Positions 20,397 through 33,080 of a DNA stretch of 64,000 nt are shown in pieces. Both the position numbers and the translations under genes were made by a program. The DNA is from Manihot esculenta (taxonomy: Eukaryota; Streptophyta; Magnoliopsida; Malpighiales; Euphorbiaceae). The notes under the pieces are model-generated. The model made no database searches, was not told the DNA's origin, and was given only the letters and a program-made list of their open reading frames with translations. The stretch is taken from positions 29,182,020-29,246,019 of the forward strand of contig NC_035170.2 of NCBI RefSeq assembly GCF_001659605.2. Direction: 5' to 3'. Every line of letters starts with the position of its first letter. The stretch's first letter is position 1.

Positions 20397-22475
20397 TGTA
20401 ATACCCGGCTAGAGTCCGGCATCGGAATTCCTGTAGTCCGGTGGAATCTCGGGTGTCGGAACCCTCTAGAAGGGTAATACAGATGTTTTAAAGTGTTTTA
20501 AGATGATTTTAATGTTTTAAGAGTTAAAAGAGATGAGTTTTGAGTGAAAAGCAACAAGGGAGAAAATAGCAAGTTCGGCCGCCGAAGGTCACTTTCGGCC
20601 GCCGAACCTTGCATGGTTTAGGGAGCACGTTCGGCTGCCGAAGGTGGTCTGATCAGCCACCTATAAGAGAGCCACAGGTCGGTGAGAGGAGATATTTTCT
20701 CCTTCACCAGCAGCCAAAGGTGAGTCCCAACCCTCTCCAAGTTGACTTTCATGTTTTTGATGTTTTTCATCAAATCTTCCAAGGTTTTAAAGATTTTGGG
20801 ATGTTTTGAAGGTTTTTAGCAAAAAAGTGCAAAGTTTGGAAGCTTGAAGCTTTGGAAGTGGATTTCTTCATAACTCCACGTTAGGATCCTTCAATCTTGA
20901 GTTCTTCAAGAGGTAAGTGAAGATCCTAAGCTTCTAGCATGATTTTTGAAGGTTTTAAGAAGTTTGTATGGGTAGTATGCATGTTTAGGTTATGGGGGGT
21001 TTTGGTGATTTTGATATGTTTATGTATGTTTATGTGTTATGAGTGAGGTTTGTAGGGGTTTTAGGATAGTTTTGGACCCTTTTGTGCATATAAATATGTA
21101 TATGCTAGTTGGGAGTAGTTGCTTTGCATGTGGTGAAAGTTTAGGGGAAAATTGCATGAAGCAGAGTAAGTCTCTGCCCTTCTGGCCAAGCCAGGTTCGG
21201 CCGCCGAAGGAAGGTTCGGCCGCCGAACCCCTTGTGGAGGCAGTTTCGGCTGCCAAAGCTTGCTTCCGAAAGATGGGACTTTTGTCTCTGGAGGCAAGGT
21301 TCGGCCGCCGAAAGTGTCGCCGAAGGATTGAGTTTCGTCTCTGGATGAGACTTTCGGCTGCTAAAGGTGCCCCCGAAGGTTAGAAAGAGGACTTTCGGCC
21401 GCTGAAGGTAGAGTATTCGGCCGCCAAAAGTAGGCGAGTTTCGTCTCTGGACAGGACTTTCGGCCGCCGAACCTGCCGCCGAAAGTGCTCTGTCCAGCCT
21501 TCTTATGCATGCTATGTGTGTTTGTTTTAGGGTCTTTTAGAGGGCTTTTGGGGGAGTTTATAGAAATGTTCTAGAGTTGGTTTGGTCCCTCATATGTGTC
21601 TATCTGTGTAGGAACAGATCAGAGGAACCAGAGTGGTTAGCAGTGAGCACTGCTACAGAACCTGCAGAGTCTATACAGAGACAGTCAGAGGTGAGTGAAA
21701 CTAAACTTAACTATTTTAATATGGTAAATTAAACGATTTTAGCATGATTGCACGCATCATGTTATTTTTAGGATTGTATGCATTAGACTTCACGAAGGTG
21801 ATGCATTGCATTATTCTATGTTGATGATAAATCCGTGAGAGGAAGGACGTTTACGTGAACTCTCTGAGGAAGGACGTTTACGTGAACCCATACGGATAAG
21901 AGTAACAGACGATGATATACTTGTGCTATGATGCATTTCCATGAGAGCATTTTTATCACCTGTTTTATAGTTCTGCTCACTGGGCTAGTATAGCTCATCC
22001 CTCTCCCTTAACCCCAGTTTTGCAGGTTCAGAGTTCAAGAGAAGGGTGTCAGCAGGGTACAGAGAAAAAGAAGAGTTATGTAATAGATTAGTTGGACATG
22101 TATTGTAAAAGAGATAGTTTATGATGTATAGAATTGTGCTTGACTATTATAGAGTGTTGTGACACTTTGTGTACATGATCTTTTTATGCAAATGATTTTA
22201 TTGTAGATGAATGAAAAACCAGGCTTAACATAGTATGAGATTGACCCGCCTTGAGTATTGATGAGAACTCTGGCTGGGATTATGGCATAGAGATGATGCA
22301 TGCACAGGTTAAGCCTTGGAAGAGGAAAAGTTTTAAATTTTTTACAGAAAATGTATGATCATGTACAGGTTTTCACAGGTACACAGAGGGTATGTCAGGC
22401 TTACTACGGGTCTAGGCGGCCTTAAGCCGATCTGGATCTTAGTGCCGGTAGCAGTTCGGTTTCCGGGCTGTTACA
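20397..22475 (+). repeat. Element D 3' LTR
   Basis: 2079 bp. It retains the intact AGAGGTAAGTGAAGATCC donor-like site (about 20909-20926) that is deleted in the 5' LTR, one more near-palindrome unit, and two instead of three 27-bp tandem units. Confidence 0.92.
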
Positions 22476-22963
22476 CCCGAAAGTAAGGCTTTCGGGCTAA
22501 GGAGGGACTTTTGGCCGCCGAAAGTAAGGTTCGGCCGCCGAAGGTACCCGAGTTTCGTCTCTGGAGGGGACTTTCGGCCGCCAAACCTGCCGCTGAAAGT
22601 GCCCTGTCTAGCCTTCTTTTGCATGCTATATGTGATTGTTTTAGGATGTTTTAAGGGGGTTTTGGGGAGTTTTATAGAGATGTTCTTGAGCTTGTTTGGT
22701 CCCTCATTTGAGTCCATCTGTGTAGGAACAGACCAGAGGAACCAAAGAGACCAGCAGTGATCACTGCTTCTGAGTTAGTACAGAGTCAGTCTGAGGTGAG
22801 TGGAACTAAACTGAATTGTTTTAATGGAAGGATCAAATGCTTTTAGCATGTTTCATGCATCATGAATATGCAATAGGTTGATTGCATTAGTCCACGAATA
22901 TGTTGCATTGCATTCTATTGTTGTTGGTGCGGGTGAATGATGAATGATCCATTAGTCCCTGAG

Positions 22964-24633
22964 TGTAACAGCCCGCTTACCGGACCATCACCGGCACTAG
23001 GATCCAGATCGGCTTAAGGCCGCCGGGACCCGTAGTAAGCCTACTGTCAACTCTGTGTACCTGATAAATCCCATACATGATCACACTTAAACTTAAAACT
23101 GTTACTTACTCTTCTCTCTCTTTTTTTTTTTTTGTTTTCTTTCTTTCTTTGCTTGACTATCCTTTCTTTTCTTGAAACTTTTCTCATCCACTAAGCCTGG
23201 ACTATGCATGCTCTGTCTGTATGCACTCGAAGAGTGATACCTGCTATGGTACCATACAGTAACTACAGAGATAGAAAGACTACCATGCACCAAGCCTAGC
23301 GCATCATAACAACATTATCTCAAACATACAATGATCATAAAATAAAGTTCTGTTCCACTCACCTCTGTCAACTGCTGGGCAGTCTCTGTAACTCTAACTC
23401 TGTGGGCCTCCTTGGTCTCTCGGGTCCGTACCTACACAGGTGGACTCAAATGAGGACCAAACTGACTTAAACAGAATTCTTAATATCTCCCCAAAACCCC
23501 TCTAAAACATCATAGGCATGCATGGAACAATGGGCAAAAGAAGGCTGGACAGAGCACCTTCGGCGGCACTTTCGGCGGCCGAAACCCCTCTCCAGAGACG
23601 AAACTCATGCATGTTCGGCGGCACCTTCGGCGGCCGAAAGCCTCGTCCAGAGACGAAACTCATGCACTTTCGGCGGCCGAACGCCCTCTTTCGGCGGCCG
23701 AAAGTCCCTTTCTCACCCAAAAGCCTAGCTTTCGGGGGCAAGGTTTGGCAGCCGAAACTGCCCCCACAAGGGGTTCGGCGGCCGAACCTTGCTTCGGCGG
23801 CCGAACCTGGATTCTCCAGAAAGGCAGAATCCGAGCACAACTCATGCTCTCAGCCTCCAAAATCCTATCAAACACCCATAACATGCATACCAACACTTCT
23901 CAACTAACACACAACATATCTCATGCATATAGGGGCCTAAAAACTAGCTCAAACCCCAAAAACAACAACAAAACTCATACGAACTCATATGATTAACATA
24001 TGCTCAAACTCATGCTTATACCCCAAAACATGCCATAAACCTCTCCAAAACTTCTAAAACTTGCTTTAAACATAAGGGGAGGTGAGGATCCATGCTTACC
24101 TCTTGAAGAACTAGAGGATTGATGATCCAAGCTTGGAGATGGGGGAAAACTCACTCAAAATCTCCAAGTACTCAACTTTGCTTCCTTTTGCTCAAAACTC
24201 TAAAACATAGCTCAAATCAAGTTAAAACATGCAAGATTTGAGAAAAACATGAGAAATCACACCAAGGAGAGCTTGAACCTACCTTTGACCCAAAAACAGA
24301 GTGTTTCACACTCAAGTCTCGGGAAAAAGGGCTTTTGTAGTGGCCAACCGACTCTTCCTTCGGCGGCCTAACGTGCATGCGAAACCATGCAACTTTCGGC
24401 GGCCGAACTTCACCTTCGGCGGCCGAACCTGGCTTTTGTCCCCTTGGCCTTTTCATTTCAAAACTCAATGTTCTTAACTCAAAACATGCAAACATGATAA
24501 AAACACTTAAAAACATCTTAAAAACCTTTCTTATACCCTTAGGGCAAGCTCCGACATCCTCGAATCCCGACTTCCAACGGAAAATCCGCCGGAACGTAGG
24601 AATTCCGATACCGGGGTCTAGCCGGGTATTACA
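22964..24633 (-). repeat. Element E 3' LTR with 626-bp internal deletion
   Basis: After ATGATCAT at 23338 the sequence jumps to AAAATAAAGTTCTG, which in the 5' LTR lies at 31013. The missing part includes the tandem array of the 5' LTR. The exon-like block is retained at 23363-23431. Confidence 0.9.
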
Positions 24634-24740
24634 TTCTCCCCCCCTTAAGAACATTCGTCCCCGAATGTTCCTCTCTAACGCAAAACAGAAGAAAAACATA
24701 ACATAAAGCACATAAAGAACAAAAGAAGCTAACACTAACC

Positions 24741-27700
24741 TCAAAAGAGATGGGGGTACTGTTGGAGCATAGACTCCCGTGTCTCCCAGGTGCACTCTTC
24801 TATGTTATGGTGGTTCCAGAGGACTTTCACCATCGGGATCTCCTTGTTCCTTAGCTTTCTGATCTGGGTGTCAATGATCCGCACTGGTTGTTCTACATAC
24901 GTGAGATCACCTAGGATCTCCACATCTGGTTCGCTGAGAACCTTATTCGGATCTGACACAAACTTCCTTAGCATCGAAACATGGAAGACTGGATGGATTC
25001 TTTCCATAGACATAGGCAAATCAAGCTTATACGACACATTTCCGACCTTCTGCAAAATCTCAAAAGGTCCAATGTACCGCGGAGCCAACTTACCTTTCCT
25101 CCCAAAACGAACCACCCCTTTCATTGGAGACACCTTCAACAAGACCAGATCCCCCTCCTCAAACTCTATGTGCTTTCTGCGAACGTCTGCATAGCTCTTC
25201 TGCCGACTAACAGCAGTCTTGAGCCTCTCTCTGATAATGGGCACCACCCTGTTCGTGATCTCTACTAACTCAGGCCCTGCTAGGGACCTTTCTCCAACCT
25301 CTTCCCAACAAACTGGTGACCTGCACTTCCTCCCATACAGAGCTTCATATGGGGCCATCCCTATGCTAGCATGATGACTATTGTTGTAGGCAAACTCCAC
25401 TAAGGGTAGATGCTGCCTCCAAGATCCGCCAAAATCTAGCACACACATTCGAAGCATATCTTCTATGGTTTGGATGGTCCTCTCTGACTGTCCGTCAGTC
25501 TGTGGATGGAAAGCAGTGCTAAAGTCTAATCTTGTGCCCATAGCCTCTTGCAGACTTCGCCAAAACCTGGAGGTAAACTGGGGTCCTCTGTCAGACACTA
25601 TAGAAATAGGCGCCCCATGCAACCTCACAACTTCCTCAAGATACACCTGCGCTAGCTTGTCCACAGAGTAGCCACTCCTGACAGGAATGAAGTGAGCAGA
25701 TTTAGTCAGTCTATCCACAATCACCCATATGGAGTCTAGTCTGTTGGACGTCGCCGGTAACCCCACTACAAAATCCATCGCTATGTTCTCCCATTTCCAT
25801 TCTGGAATCGGCAGTGGGTTAAGCATTCCAGCCGGCTTCTGGTGCTCTAGCTTCACCCTTTGACATATCTCGCAGGCTGACACAAACTGTGCCACTTCTC
25901 TCTTCATTGCTGGCCACCAATAAACTTTCTTCAGATCTTGATACATCTTGGTGGCTCCAGGGTGAATGCTATATCTCGCATTATGAGCTTCTCTCATAAT
26001 GTCTCCTTTCAAACTGATGTCGTCTGGTACACATAGTCTATGCCCGTAGCGGAGAATCCCTTGGTCGTCGAATCTGAACTCTTCGCTCTTGCCTGACTGA
26101 ACAGTCCTGGCAATCTTGACCAACACTGGATCCTCATGTTGTTTCTGAGCCACCTGCTCCAGAAACACGGGTGTAACTCTCATCTGTGCAATCAAAGCAC
26201 CTGTACCAGTTACCTCTAACTGTAGCCCTTCCTCAACTAACCTGTAGAAGTCCTTCACCACCGGCCTCCTCTCTGCTGTAATGTGAGATAAACTACCTAG
26301 TGATTTCCGGCTTAAGGCATCGGCTACAACATTTGCCTTTCCCGGATGATACTGGATTCTGCAATCATAATCACTAAGCAATTCCACCCACCGTCTCTGC
26401 CTCAAATTTAACTCTCTCTGACTCAGGATGTGCTGTAGGCTCTTATGATCTGTAAAGATCTCACATTTCACCCCATAGAGGTAATGCCTCCACATCTTGA
26501 GTGCAAAGATAACAGCTGCCATCTCAAGATCGTGTGTTGGATAGTTCAGCTCGTGCTTCTTCAGCTGTCTAGAAGCATAAGCTATTACTCTGTCATTCTG
26601 CATTAACACACAACCTAATCCCACTCGGGACGCATCACAGAACACTGTGAAGTCTTCATCACTAGTAGGCAGAGCTAACACCGGGGCTGAAGTTAATCTT
26701 CTCTTTAACTCTTCGAAACTCTCTTCACATTGGTCAGACCATGTGAATCTCTGGTTCTTTCTGGTTAATCTGGTCATAGGAGCCGCTATCTTGGAGAAGT
26801 CCTGAACGAACCTCCTGTAGTAGCCTGCCAAACCCAAGAAACTTTTAACCTCTGTCACTGTGGTGGGTCTAGGCCAGTTGGCTACAGCTTCTATCTTCTT
26901 GGGGTCCACTGCTATACCTTGATCTGACACTACATGCCCCAAGAATGAAATGCTCCTTAGCCAGAACTCACACTTGGAGAACTTGGCATATAAACCATGC
27001 TCTCTCAAGGTCTGCAGGACTATCCTCAGATGATGGGCATGCTCCTCTGCATTCCTGGAATACACCAAGATATCATCTATGAAGACAATAACAAAGTGAT
27101 CCAGGTACTCTCTGAACACTCGGTTCATGAGATCCATGAATGCTGCAGGGGCGTTAGTTAACCCGAACGGCATCACTAAGAACTCATAATGCCCATATCT
27201 GGTCCTGAAAGCTGTCTTAGGTACATCCTCTTCCCTGATTCTCAGCTGATGATAGCCCGATCTCAGATCTATCTTAGAAAAACAACCTGCTCCTGCTAGC
27301 TGGTCGAATAGATCATCGATCCTGGGTAGAGGATACTTATTCTTGGTAGTGACTTTGTTCAACTGCCTGTAGTCGATACAAAGTCTAAGGGATCCATCCT
27401 TCTTCTTGACAAACAACACTGGAGCACCCCAGGGTGAGGTACTTGGACGGATGAAACCCTTATCTACCAACTCCTGTAGCTGCTCTTTCAACTCTTTCAG
27501 CTCTGCTGGTGCCATCCTGTAGGGAGGAATAGAGATCGGTCTGGTACCAGGCACTAACTCTATCTCGAACTCTATTTCCCTCACAGGTGGTAGTCCTGGA
27601 AGCTCATCTGGAAACACATCTGGGAACTCTCTGACCACGGGCACTGAACTGGGGTCCCTAACCTGACTGTCTAGCTCTCTCACATGAGCTAGATACCCCT

Positions 27701-29729
27701 GACATCCCCTCCTGAGCAACCTACGAGCCTGTAGGGCTGATATCAGACCTCTAGGCGTGCCCCTCCTGTCTCCTCTGAAGACAAACTCAGATCCATCCTC
27801 ATCCCTGAACTTAACTACCTTGTCTCTACAGTCCAAGGTAGCACCATATGCAGATAGCCAATCCATCCCTAGAATGACGTCAAAATCTGTCAACTCTAGA
27901 ACCACAAGGTCAGCTGGAAGGCATCTACCATCTATAAACACTGGACTATGTCGACAGACTGTCTCTGCCAACGATGGATCACACTTAGGGCCACTGACCC
28001 ATAGGGGACACTCTAACCCAGACGTCATCAAACCCACTCTCTCTATGGCTCTGGGAGCAACAAAGGAATGCGAAGCACCAGGGTCTAACAAAGCATACAC
28101 CTCAGAACACCCAATGAGAAGGTTACCTGACACCACGGTGTTAGAAGTGTTTGCCTCCTGCTGTGTCATCGTGAAAATCCGCGCCGGAGCTGACGGACCT
28201 CCACCTCTGGGACCTGCAGATGAAGAGGCTGACCCTCTCCCTCTGCCTCTGCCCTGCGTCATAACTGAAACTGGTGGCTGTGGCATGCTAGCTGGAGCTG
28301 TCTGCTGGGATGGTGCCGTGAAAGCTGCCTGAGGGCACTCACGAGCCATGTGTCCCTCCTGGCCGCACCTGTAACATCCTGTAATCCCAAAGCGACAAAC
28401 TCCTCTGTGCGCTTTACCGCACCTACTACACACTGGAACCTCTGAACCTGAACTCATGCCACTGCCCAATCCCAGACCTGCTTTAATCTTGTTCCAGAAC
28501 TTATTCTTCCTCGACTTCTGCGTGGAAACACTCCACTTCTTACCACTGGAAGTTGCTGCACCCTGTGAAGAGGGATCTGACTTACCCCTACCTGGGGTCT
28601 GAGAACCTGAAGACTGTGCCGGCTGCTGTTTCACTGTACCCTGTATAATGGCACTAGCCTCCATCCTCCGTGCTAAATCCACCACGGTGTGGAAACTCTC
28701 CCTCTCGGCTGCATGGATCAAAGAGGAATACCTGGAATGCAATTTCATAGCATACCTCCTAGCCTTTTTCTGTTCCGTATCATAGGCCTGTCCTGCATAC
28801 CGCAGCAACTCCAGAAACCTGTCAGTAAACTCATCAATACTCATATCCTCAGTCTGCTTGAGCTGCTCAAACTCTATCATCTTTAGCTCTTTCGAACTAT
28901 CTGGGAATGCCCATCCGGCAAACTCATTAGCAAACTCCTCCCAAGACATGTTATCCAACCTAGGGTCCACATAGACGCCAAACCATTCCTTCGCCTTCTT
29001 ACATTTTAAAGTGAACCCTGCCATCTGAATGGCTCTGGTATCATCTGCCCCTAGCTCATCTGCTATCATCTTGACTGCTTTAATGTACTCAAACGGATCA
29101 TCTCCGGATTGATACTTAGGAGCATCTAACTTTAGGTAATCAGTCATCTTTACCTTGCTCCTCACAGATGGGCCAGGTTGAGGTGTTTGGATAACTGGGG
29201 CTTCTGGTTGTACCACTGGTGGTGGTGGGGGAGGTGCAGAACTTTCTGGTGTAGAGTATGCTGGACTGGGGTAAAAAGGTGAGGGTGGATACATGGGATA
29301 TGGTGGATATGGGGGGTAATACGGTGGATAAGGCATATATGTGGGATATGGGTGAAAACTAGGATGATCCGATGTACCTCCCATCGAATATCCTGGGCCC
29401 TGTGGGTAGGGCTGATAATGGGGTGGATAACCATACCCCGAGGCCTGACCGCCTCCCTGTGATGATCCCACATCCTCCTCTGTAGTGCCAACACCTAACC
29501 CTCCATCCCTTCTTGGATCCACATCCATCTCTTCCCTTGTATCACTAGATCTTCTTCTCTGTTCTGTCTCCCTCCTGCTTTCATCAAAAGACCTTCTAGG
29601 GTCCCTTGATGATCTTTCTCTGCCTGCCCTTTGGGACATAGCTCTTGGCAAAGCAGGGGGACGCCCTTCCATACCCTCATTCTCGGGCGGAGCTCCAGTC
29701 AATCTAGCTGATCGACGGGTTCCTCTCAT
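24741..29729 (-). CDS. gag-pol: Element E gag-pol polyprotein, uninterrupted
   Basis: The start is set at [10 protein letters not shown] (29729). Upstream in-frame residues to 29786 include the TTATGTTTTCAG acceptor-like leader, so the earlier ATG is less likely. About 1662 residues: Arg-rich N-terminus, Tyr/Pro-rich region, gag domain ([17 protein letters not shown]), Cys/His cluster [12 protein letters not shown], knuckle [14 protein letters not shown], protease [21 protein letters not shown], RNase [11 protein letters not shown], integrase CEICQRVK with [16 protein letters not shown] and SERTIQ, and a chromodomain-like end ([12 protein letters not shown]). At the gag/pol boundary it reads ACG-CAG-GGC, where A, D and F have TAG. 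All catalytic motifs I can recognise are present. It closes just upstream of the polypurine tract and 3' LTR. Confidence 0.93.
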   Translation of the reverse strand: MRGTRRSARLTGAPPENEGMEGRPPALPRAMSQRAGRERSSRDPRRSFDESRRETEQRRRSSDTREEMDVDPRRDGGLGVGTTEEDVGSSQGGGQASGYGYPPHYQPYPQGPGYSMGGTSDHPSFHPYPTYMPYPPYYPPYPPYPMYPPSPFYPSPAYSTPESSAPPPPPPVVQPEAPVIQTPQPGPSVRSKVKMTDYLKLDAPKYQSGDDPFEYIKAVKMIADELGADDTRAIQMAGFTLKCKKAKEWFGVYVDPRLDNMSWEEFANEFAGWAFPDSSKELKMIEFEQLKQTEDMSIDEFTDRFLELLRYAGQAYDTEQKKARRYAMKLHSRYSSLIHAAERESFHTVVDLARRMEASAIIQGTVKQQPAQSSGSQTPGRGKSDPSSQGAATSSGKKWSVSTQKSRKNKFWNKIKAGLGLGSGMSSGSEVPVCSRCGKAHRGVCRFGITGCYRCGQEGHMARECPQAAFTAPSQQTAPASMPQPPVSVMTQGRGRGRGSASSSAGPRGGGPSAPARIFTMTQQEANTSNTVVSGNLLIGCSEVYALLDPGASHSFVAPRAIERVGLMTSGLECPLWVSGPKCDPSLAETVCRHSPVFIDGRCLPADLVVLELTDFDVILGMDWLSAYGATLDCRDKVVKFRDEDGSEFVFRGDRRGTPRGLISALQARRLLRRGCQGYLAHVRELDSQVRDPSSVPVVREFPDVFPDELPGLPPVREIEFEIELVPGTRPISIPPYRMAPAELKELKEQLQELVDKGFIRPSTSPWGAPVLFVKKKDGSLRLCIDYRQLNKVTTKNKYPLPRIDDLFDQLAGAGCFSKIDLRSGYHQLRIREEDVPKTAFRTRYGHYEFLVMPFGLTNAPAAFMDLMNRVFREYLDHFVIVFIDDILVYSRNAEEHAHHLRIVLQTLREHGLYAKFSKCEFWLRSISFLGHVVSDQGIAVDPKKIEAVANWPRPTTVTEVKSFLGLAGYYRRFVQDFSKIAAPMTRLTRKNQRFTWSDQCEESFEELKRRLTSAPVLALPTSDEDFTVFCDASRVGLGCVLMQNDRVIAYASRQLKKHELNYPTHDLEMAAVIFALKMWRHYLYGVKCEIFTDHKSLQHILSQRELNLRQRRWVELLSDYDCRIQYHPGKANVVADALSRKSLGSLSHITAERRPVVKDFYRLVEEGLQLEVTGTGALIAQMRVTPVFLEQVAQKQHEDPVLVKIARTVQSGKSEEFRFDDQGILRYGHRLCVPDDISLKGDIMREAHNARYSIHPGATKMYQDLKKVYWWPAMKREVAQFVSACEICQRVKLEHQKPAGMLNPLPIPEWKWENIAMDFVVGLPATSNRLDSIWVIVDRLTKSAHFIPVRSGYSVDKLAQVYLEEVVRLHGAPISIVSDRGPQFTSRFWRSLQEAMGTRLDFSTAFHPQTDGQSERTIQTIEDMLRMCVLDFGGSWRQHLPLVEFAYNNSHHASIGMAPYEALYGRKCRSPVCWEEVGERSLAGPELVEITNRVVPIIRERLKTAVSRQKSYADVRRKHIEFEEGDLVLLKVSPMKGVVRFGRKGKLAPRYIGPFEILQKVGNVSYKLDLPMSMERIHPVFHVSMLRKFVSDPNKVLSEPDVEILGDLTYVEQPVRIIDTQIRKLRNKEIPMVKVLWNHHNIEECTWETRESMLQQYPHLF

Positions 29730-29996
29730 CTTAGCTTCTGAAAACATAACATAAACTTTAGCATCATATGATCCATGTAACAACATGAACCCTCAACTCA
29801 TAGCATAGCATATCATAGCATTTAAATGCACATGCATAACATCATGGCATTACACATCAAGACAGGACTCAACATCCTATCCTAGTGGACATGATCTTCC
29901 TATTGTGCTTGCCCTCTAACACAACCTCTTTCCGATGTGAGATATCTCTAATCCCTGAGCATCTTAGCTCAGCACACCGTACTCTAGAGGCCCTAT

Positions 29997-30008
29997 GCTC
30001 TGATACCA
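29997..30008 (-). other. Primer binding site, element E
   Basis: Complement TGGTATCAGAGC next to the 5' LTR; initiator methionine tRNA type. Confidence 0.85.
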
Positions 30009-30011
30009 ATC

Positions 30012-32307
30012 TGTAACAGCCCGCTTACCGGACCATCACCGGCACTAGGATCCAGATCGGCTTAAGGCCGCCGGGACCCGTAGTAAGCCTACTGTCAACT
30101 CTGTGTACCTGATAAATCCCATACATGATCACACTTAAACTTAAAACTGTTACTTACTCTTCTCTCTCTTTTTTTTTTTTTGTTTTCTTTCTTTCTTTGC
30201 TTGACTATCCTTTCTTTTCTTGAAACTTTTCTCATCCACTAAGCCTGGACTATGCATGCTCTGTCTGTATGCACTCGAAGAGTGATACCTGCTATGGTAC
30301 CATACAGTAACTACAGAGATAGAAAGACTACCATGCACCAAGCCTAGCGCATCATAACAACATTATCTCAAACATACAATGATCATGTGCAAAGGGATAA
30401 ACATACACTAGGGCCAAGCACAATTCTCTAACTCAATACATAACTGGTTATTACATCCTTTCTATACATTACATAAACACTGTACTGTACATCATTATCA
30501 TGTCCACTATTCTATACTAGTACATATGCGTTTACCCTTGCTTTCTCTTTCTCTTTCTCTTCTCTGAGGCCCTGAAAAATGGGGTTAGGGAGAGGGATGA
30601 GCTGCTAAAGCCCAGTGAGCGGAATCTATAAAAAATCACATTTAAAACATGCTATCATATGATGCATCACTGCACAAACATTTCACATCTCGGATTGGAC
30701 ATGATCCCAAAACTCCCTCTGTCAGTGCCCGGCTCCCAAAGGAGCTCACACAGGTCTTTCACTAACTACTCATGGTGCCCGACCCTATAAGGGCTCTCAC
30801 AGGACTCATCCAAGGTAAATGCCCGGCCCCAAAGGAGCTCACACAGGACATACAATAATGACAGACTTATGGGCTATTGAGATCGCCTCGGTCCAATCCA
30901 CATATACAAGTAATAATGCAATGCATCAACTTGATGAATACTAATGCAAAGCATCCTACATAAACGTGGCATTCATGATGCATGAATCATGCTAAAACAG
31001 TTCTTAACTTTTAAAATAAAGTTCTGTTCCACTCACCTCTGTCAACTGCTGGGCAGTCTCTGTAACTCTAACTCTGTGGGCCTCCTTGGTCTCTCGGGTC
31101 CGTACCTACACAGGTGGACTCAAATGAGGACCAAACTGACTTAAACAGAATTCTTAATATCTCCCCAAAACCCCTCTAAAACATCATAGGCATGCATGGA
31201 ACAATGGGCAAAAGAAGGCTGGACAGAGCACCTTCGGCGGCACTTTCGGCGGCCGAAACCCCTCTCCAGAGACGAAACTCATGCATGTTCGGCGGCACCT
31301 TCGGCGGCCGAAAGCCTCGTCCAGAGACGAAACTCATGCACTTTCGGCGGCCGAACGCCCTCTTTCGGCGGCCGAAAGTCCCTTTCTCACCCAAAAGCCT
31401 AGCTTTCGGGGGCAAGGTTTGGCAGCCGAAACTGCCCCCACAAGGGGTTCGGCGGCCGAACCTTGCTTCGGCGGCCGAACCTGGATTCTCCAGAAAGGCA
31501 GAATCCGAGCACAACTCATGCTCTCAGCCTCCAAAATCCTATCAAACACCCATAACATGCATACCAACACTTCTCAACTAACACACAACATATCTCATGC
31601 ATATAGGGGCCTAAAAACTAGCTCAAACCCCAAAAACAACAACAAAACTCATACGAACTCATATGATTAACATATGCTCAAACTCATGCTTATACCCCAA
31701 AACATGCCATAAACCTCTCCAAAACTTCTAAAACTTGCTTTAAACATAAGGGGAGGTGAGGATCCATGCTTACCTCTTGAAGAACTAGAGGATTGATGAT
31801 CCAAGCTTGGAGATGGGGGAAAACTCACTCAAAATCTCCAAGTACTCAACTTTGCTTCCTTTTGCTCAAAACTCTAAAACATAGCTCAAATCAAGTTAAA
31901 ACATGCAAGATTTGAGAAAAACATGAGAAATCACACCAAGGAGAGCTTGAACCTACCTTTGACCCAAAAACAGAGTGTTTCACACTCAAGTCTCGGGAAA
32001 AAGGGCTTTTGTAGTGGCCAACCGACTCTTCCTTCGGCGGCCTAACGTGCATGCGAAACCATGCAACTTTCGGCGGCCGAACTTCACCTTCGGCGGCCGA
32101 ACCTGGCTTTTGTCCCCTTGGCCTTTTCATTTCAAAACTCAATGTTCTTAACTCAAAACATGCAAACATGATAAAAACACTTAAAAACATCTTAAAAACC
32201 TTTCTTATACCCTTAGGGCAAGCTCCGACATCCTCGAATCCCGACTTCCAACGGAAAATCCGCCGGAACGTAGGAATTCCGATACCGGGGTCTAGCCGGG
32301 TATTACA
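30012..32307 (-). repeat. Element E 5' LTR
   Basis: 2296 bp. The TATA position reads CTTTTGTAG on the plus strand (32006-32014), i.e. CTACAAAAG in the transcribed sense, a weaker match than the other copies. A GCCCGGCYCC ... GGAGCTCACACAGG repeat array occupies about 30727-30850. Exon-like block at 31037-31105. Confidence 0.9.
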
Positions 32308-33080
32308 CTGAGGAAGTCCAGGAGCCTTTGACTACGCCCTGGCAGGTATATGGAAGTCCAGGAGCCTTTGACTACGCCCTGGCACAACGGTAAGTTATGT
32401 TATGTGATGGTATATGAGGAAATCTAGGAGCCTTTGACTACGCCCTGGTAACGGTAAGGTATGCTGGGACTAGTGGTGACATGTTCACCTGAAATTATGT
32501 GGCTTGTCTGTGATGTGATGCATTTCATGAGAGCATGTTTTATAATATGTTTTTACTAGTTCTGCTCACTGGGCTATAGTAGCTCATCCCACTCCCTTAA
32601 CCCCAGTCTTGCAGGCTCAGTGTGCAGAAGAGGTTCAGAGGGGATCAGAAAGAGTACAGGAAGAGTATGTAATAGCCTAGAGTGGACATGTACATATTGT
32701 AAAGGAGATGTGATAGAATAGTAGGAATGATGTATAGAATTGTGCTTGACCTAGTTGTTTGTAAATCCCTTTTGTTCACATGATCTGTTTATGTATACGT
32801 TTTATGTATGAGTTTGAAAAACCAGGCTTAACTTATATTGTGTGGACACAACTAGAGCTTTGATGAGTGCTCTGGTCAGGGGGTCTGTGCACAGGATACA
32901 AAGTTAGTGCATGCACAGGTTGAGCTATGGAATAAAAGAAAATTTTTTACAGGTTTGGTTTGATCATGTATGGAATTTTACAGGTATGCAGAGAGTATAG
33001 CAGGCTTGCTACGGGTCCCGGCGTCCTTAAGCCGATCTAGATCCTAGCGTCGGTAGCGGTCCGGTTTTCGGGTCGTTACA
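32308..33080 (+). repeat. Element B solo LTR, last piece
   Basis: Resumes after E with three copies of a GAAGTCCAGGAGCCTTTGAC ... CGCCCTGG unit, then the conserved LTR end region (GCTCACTGGGCTATAGTAGC, CCCCAGTCTTGCAGG) to GGGTCGTTACA. Confidence 0.85.

Larger units (their letters stand above)
13087..22480 (+). mobile_element. Element D: full-length Ty3/gypsy retrotransposon
   Basis: 9384 bp, 13092-22475, with CCCGA target duplications (13087-13091, 22476-22480). 5' LTR 13092-15152, primer site, gag, pol, polypurine tract, 3' LTR 20397-22475. The LTRs differ by three indels that exactly account for the 18-bp length difference: 26 bp missing from the 5' copy near 13611, a 19-bp near-palindrome unit missing from the 5' copy near 13876, and one extra 27-bp tandem unit in the 5' copy near 14500. 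gag and pol are both open, separated by one TAG. Structurally complete and possibly functional. Confidence 0.93.
22959..32312 (-). mobile_element. Element E: full-length retrotransposon with intact gag-pol
   Basis: 9344 bp, 22964-32307, with CTGAG target duplications (22959-22963, 32308-32312). In minus orientation: 5' LTR 30012-32307 (2296 bp), 3' LTR 22964-24633 (1670 bp). The shorter LTR lacks exactly the 626 bp equivalent to 30387-31012; I see no other difference by eye, so the insertion is probably recent. gag-pol is one uninterrupted frame. Best candidate in the window for a recently active copy. Confidence 0.93.

Noticed and set aside
9912..33080. Element B as a giant complete retrotransposon with D and E as its interior
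   Set aside because: Removing H, D and E with their target duplications leaves only a single 2.2-kb LTR; D and E have their own LTR pairs and duplications.
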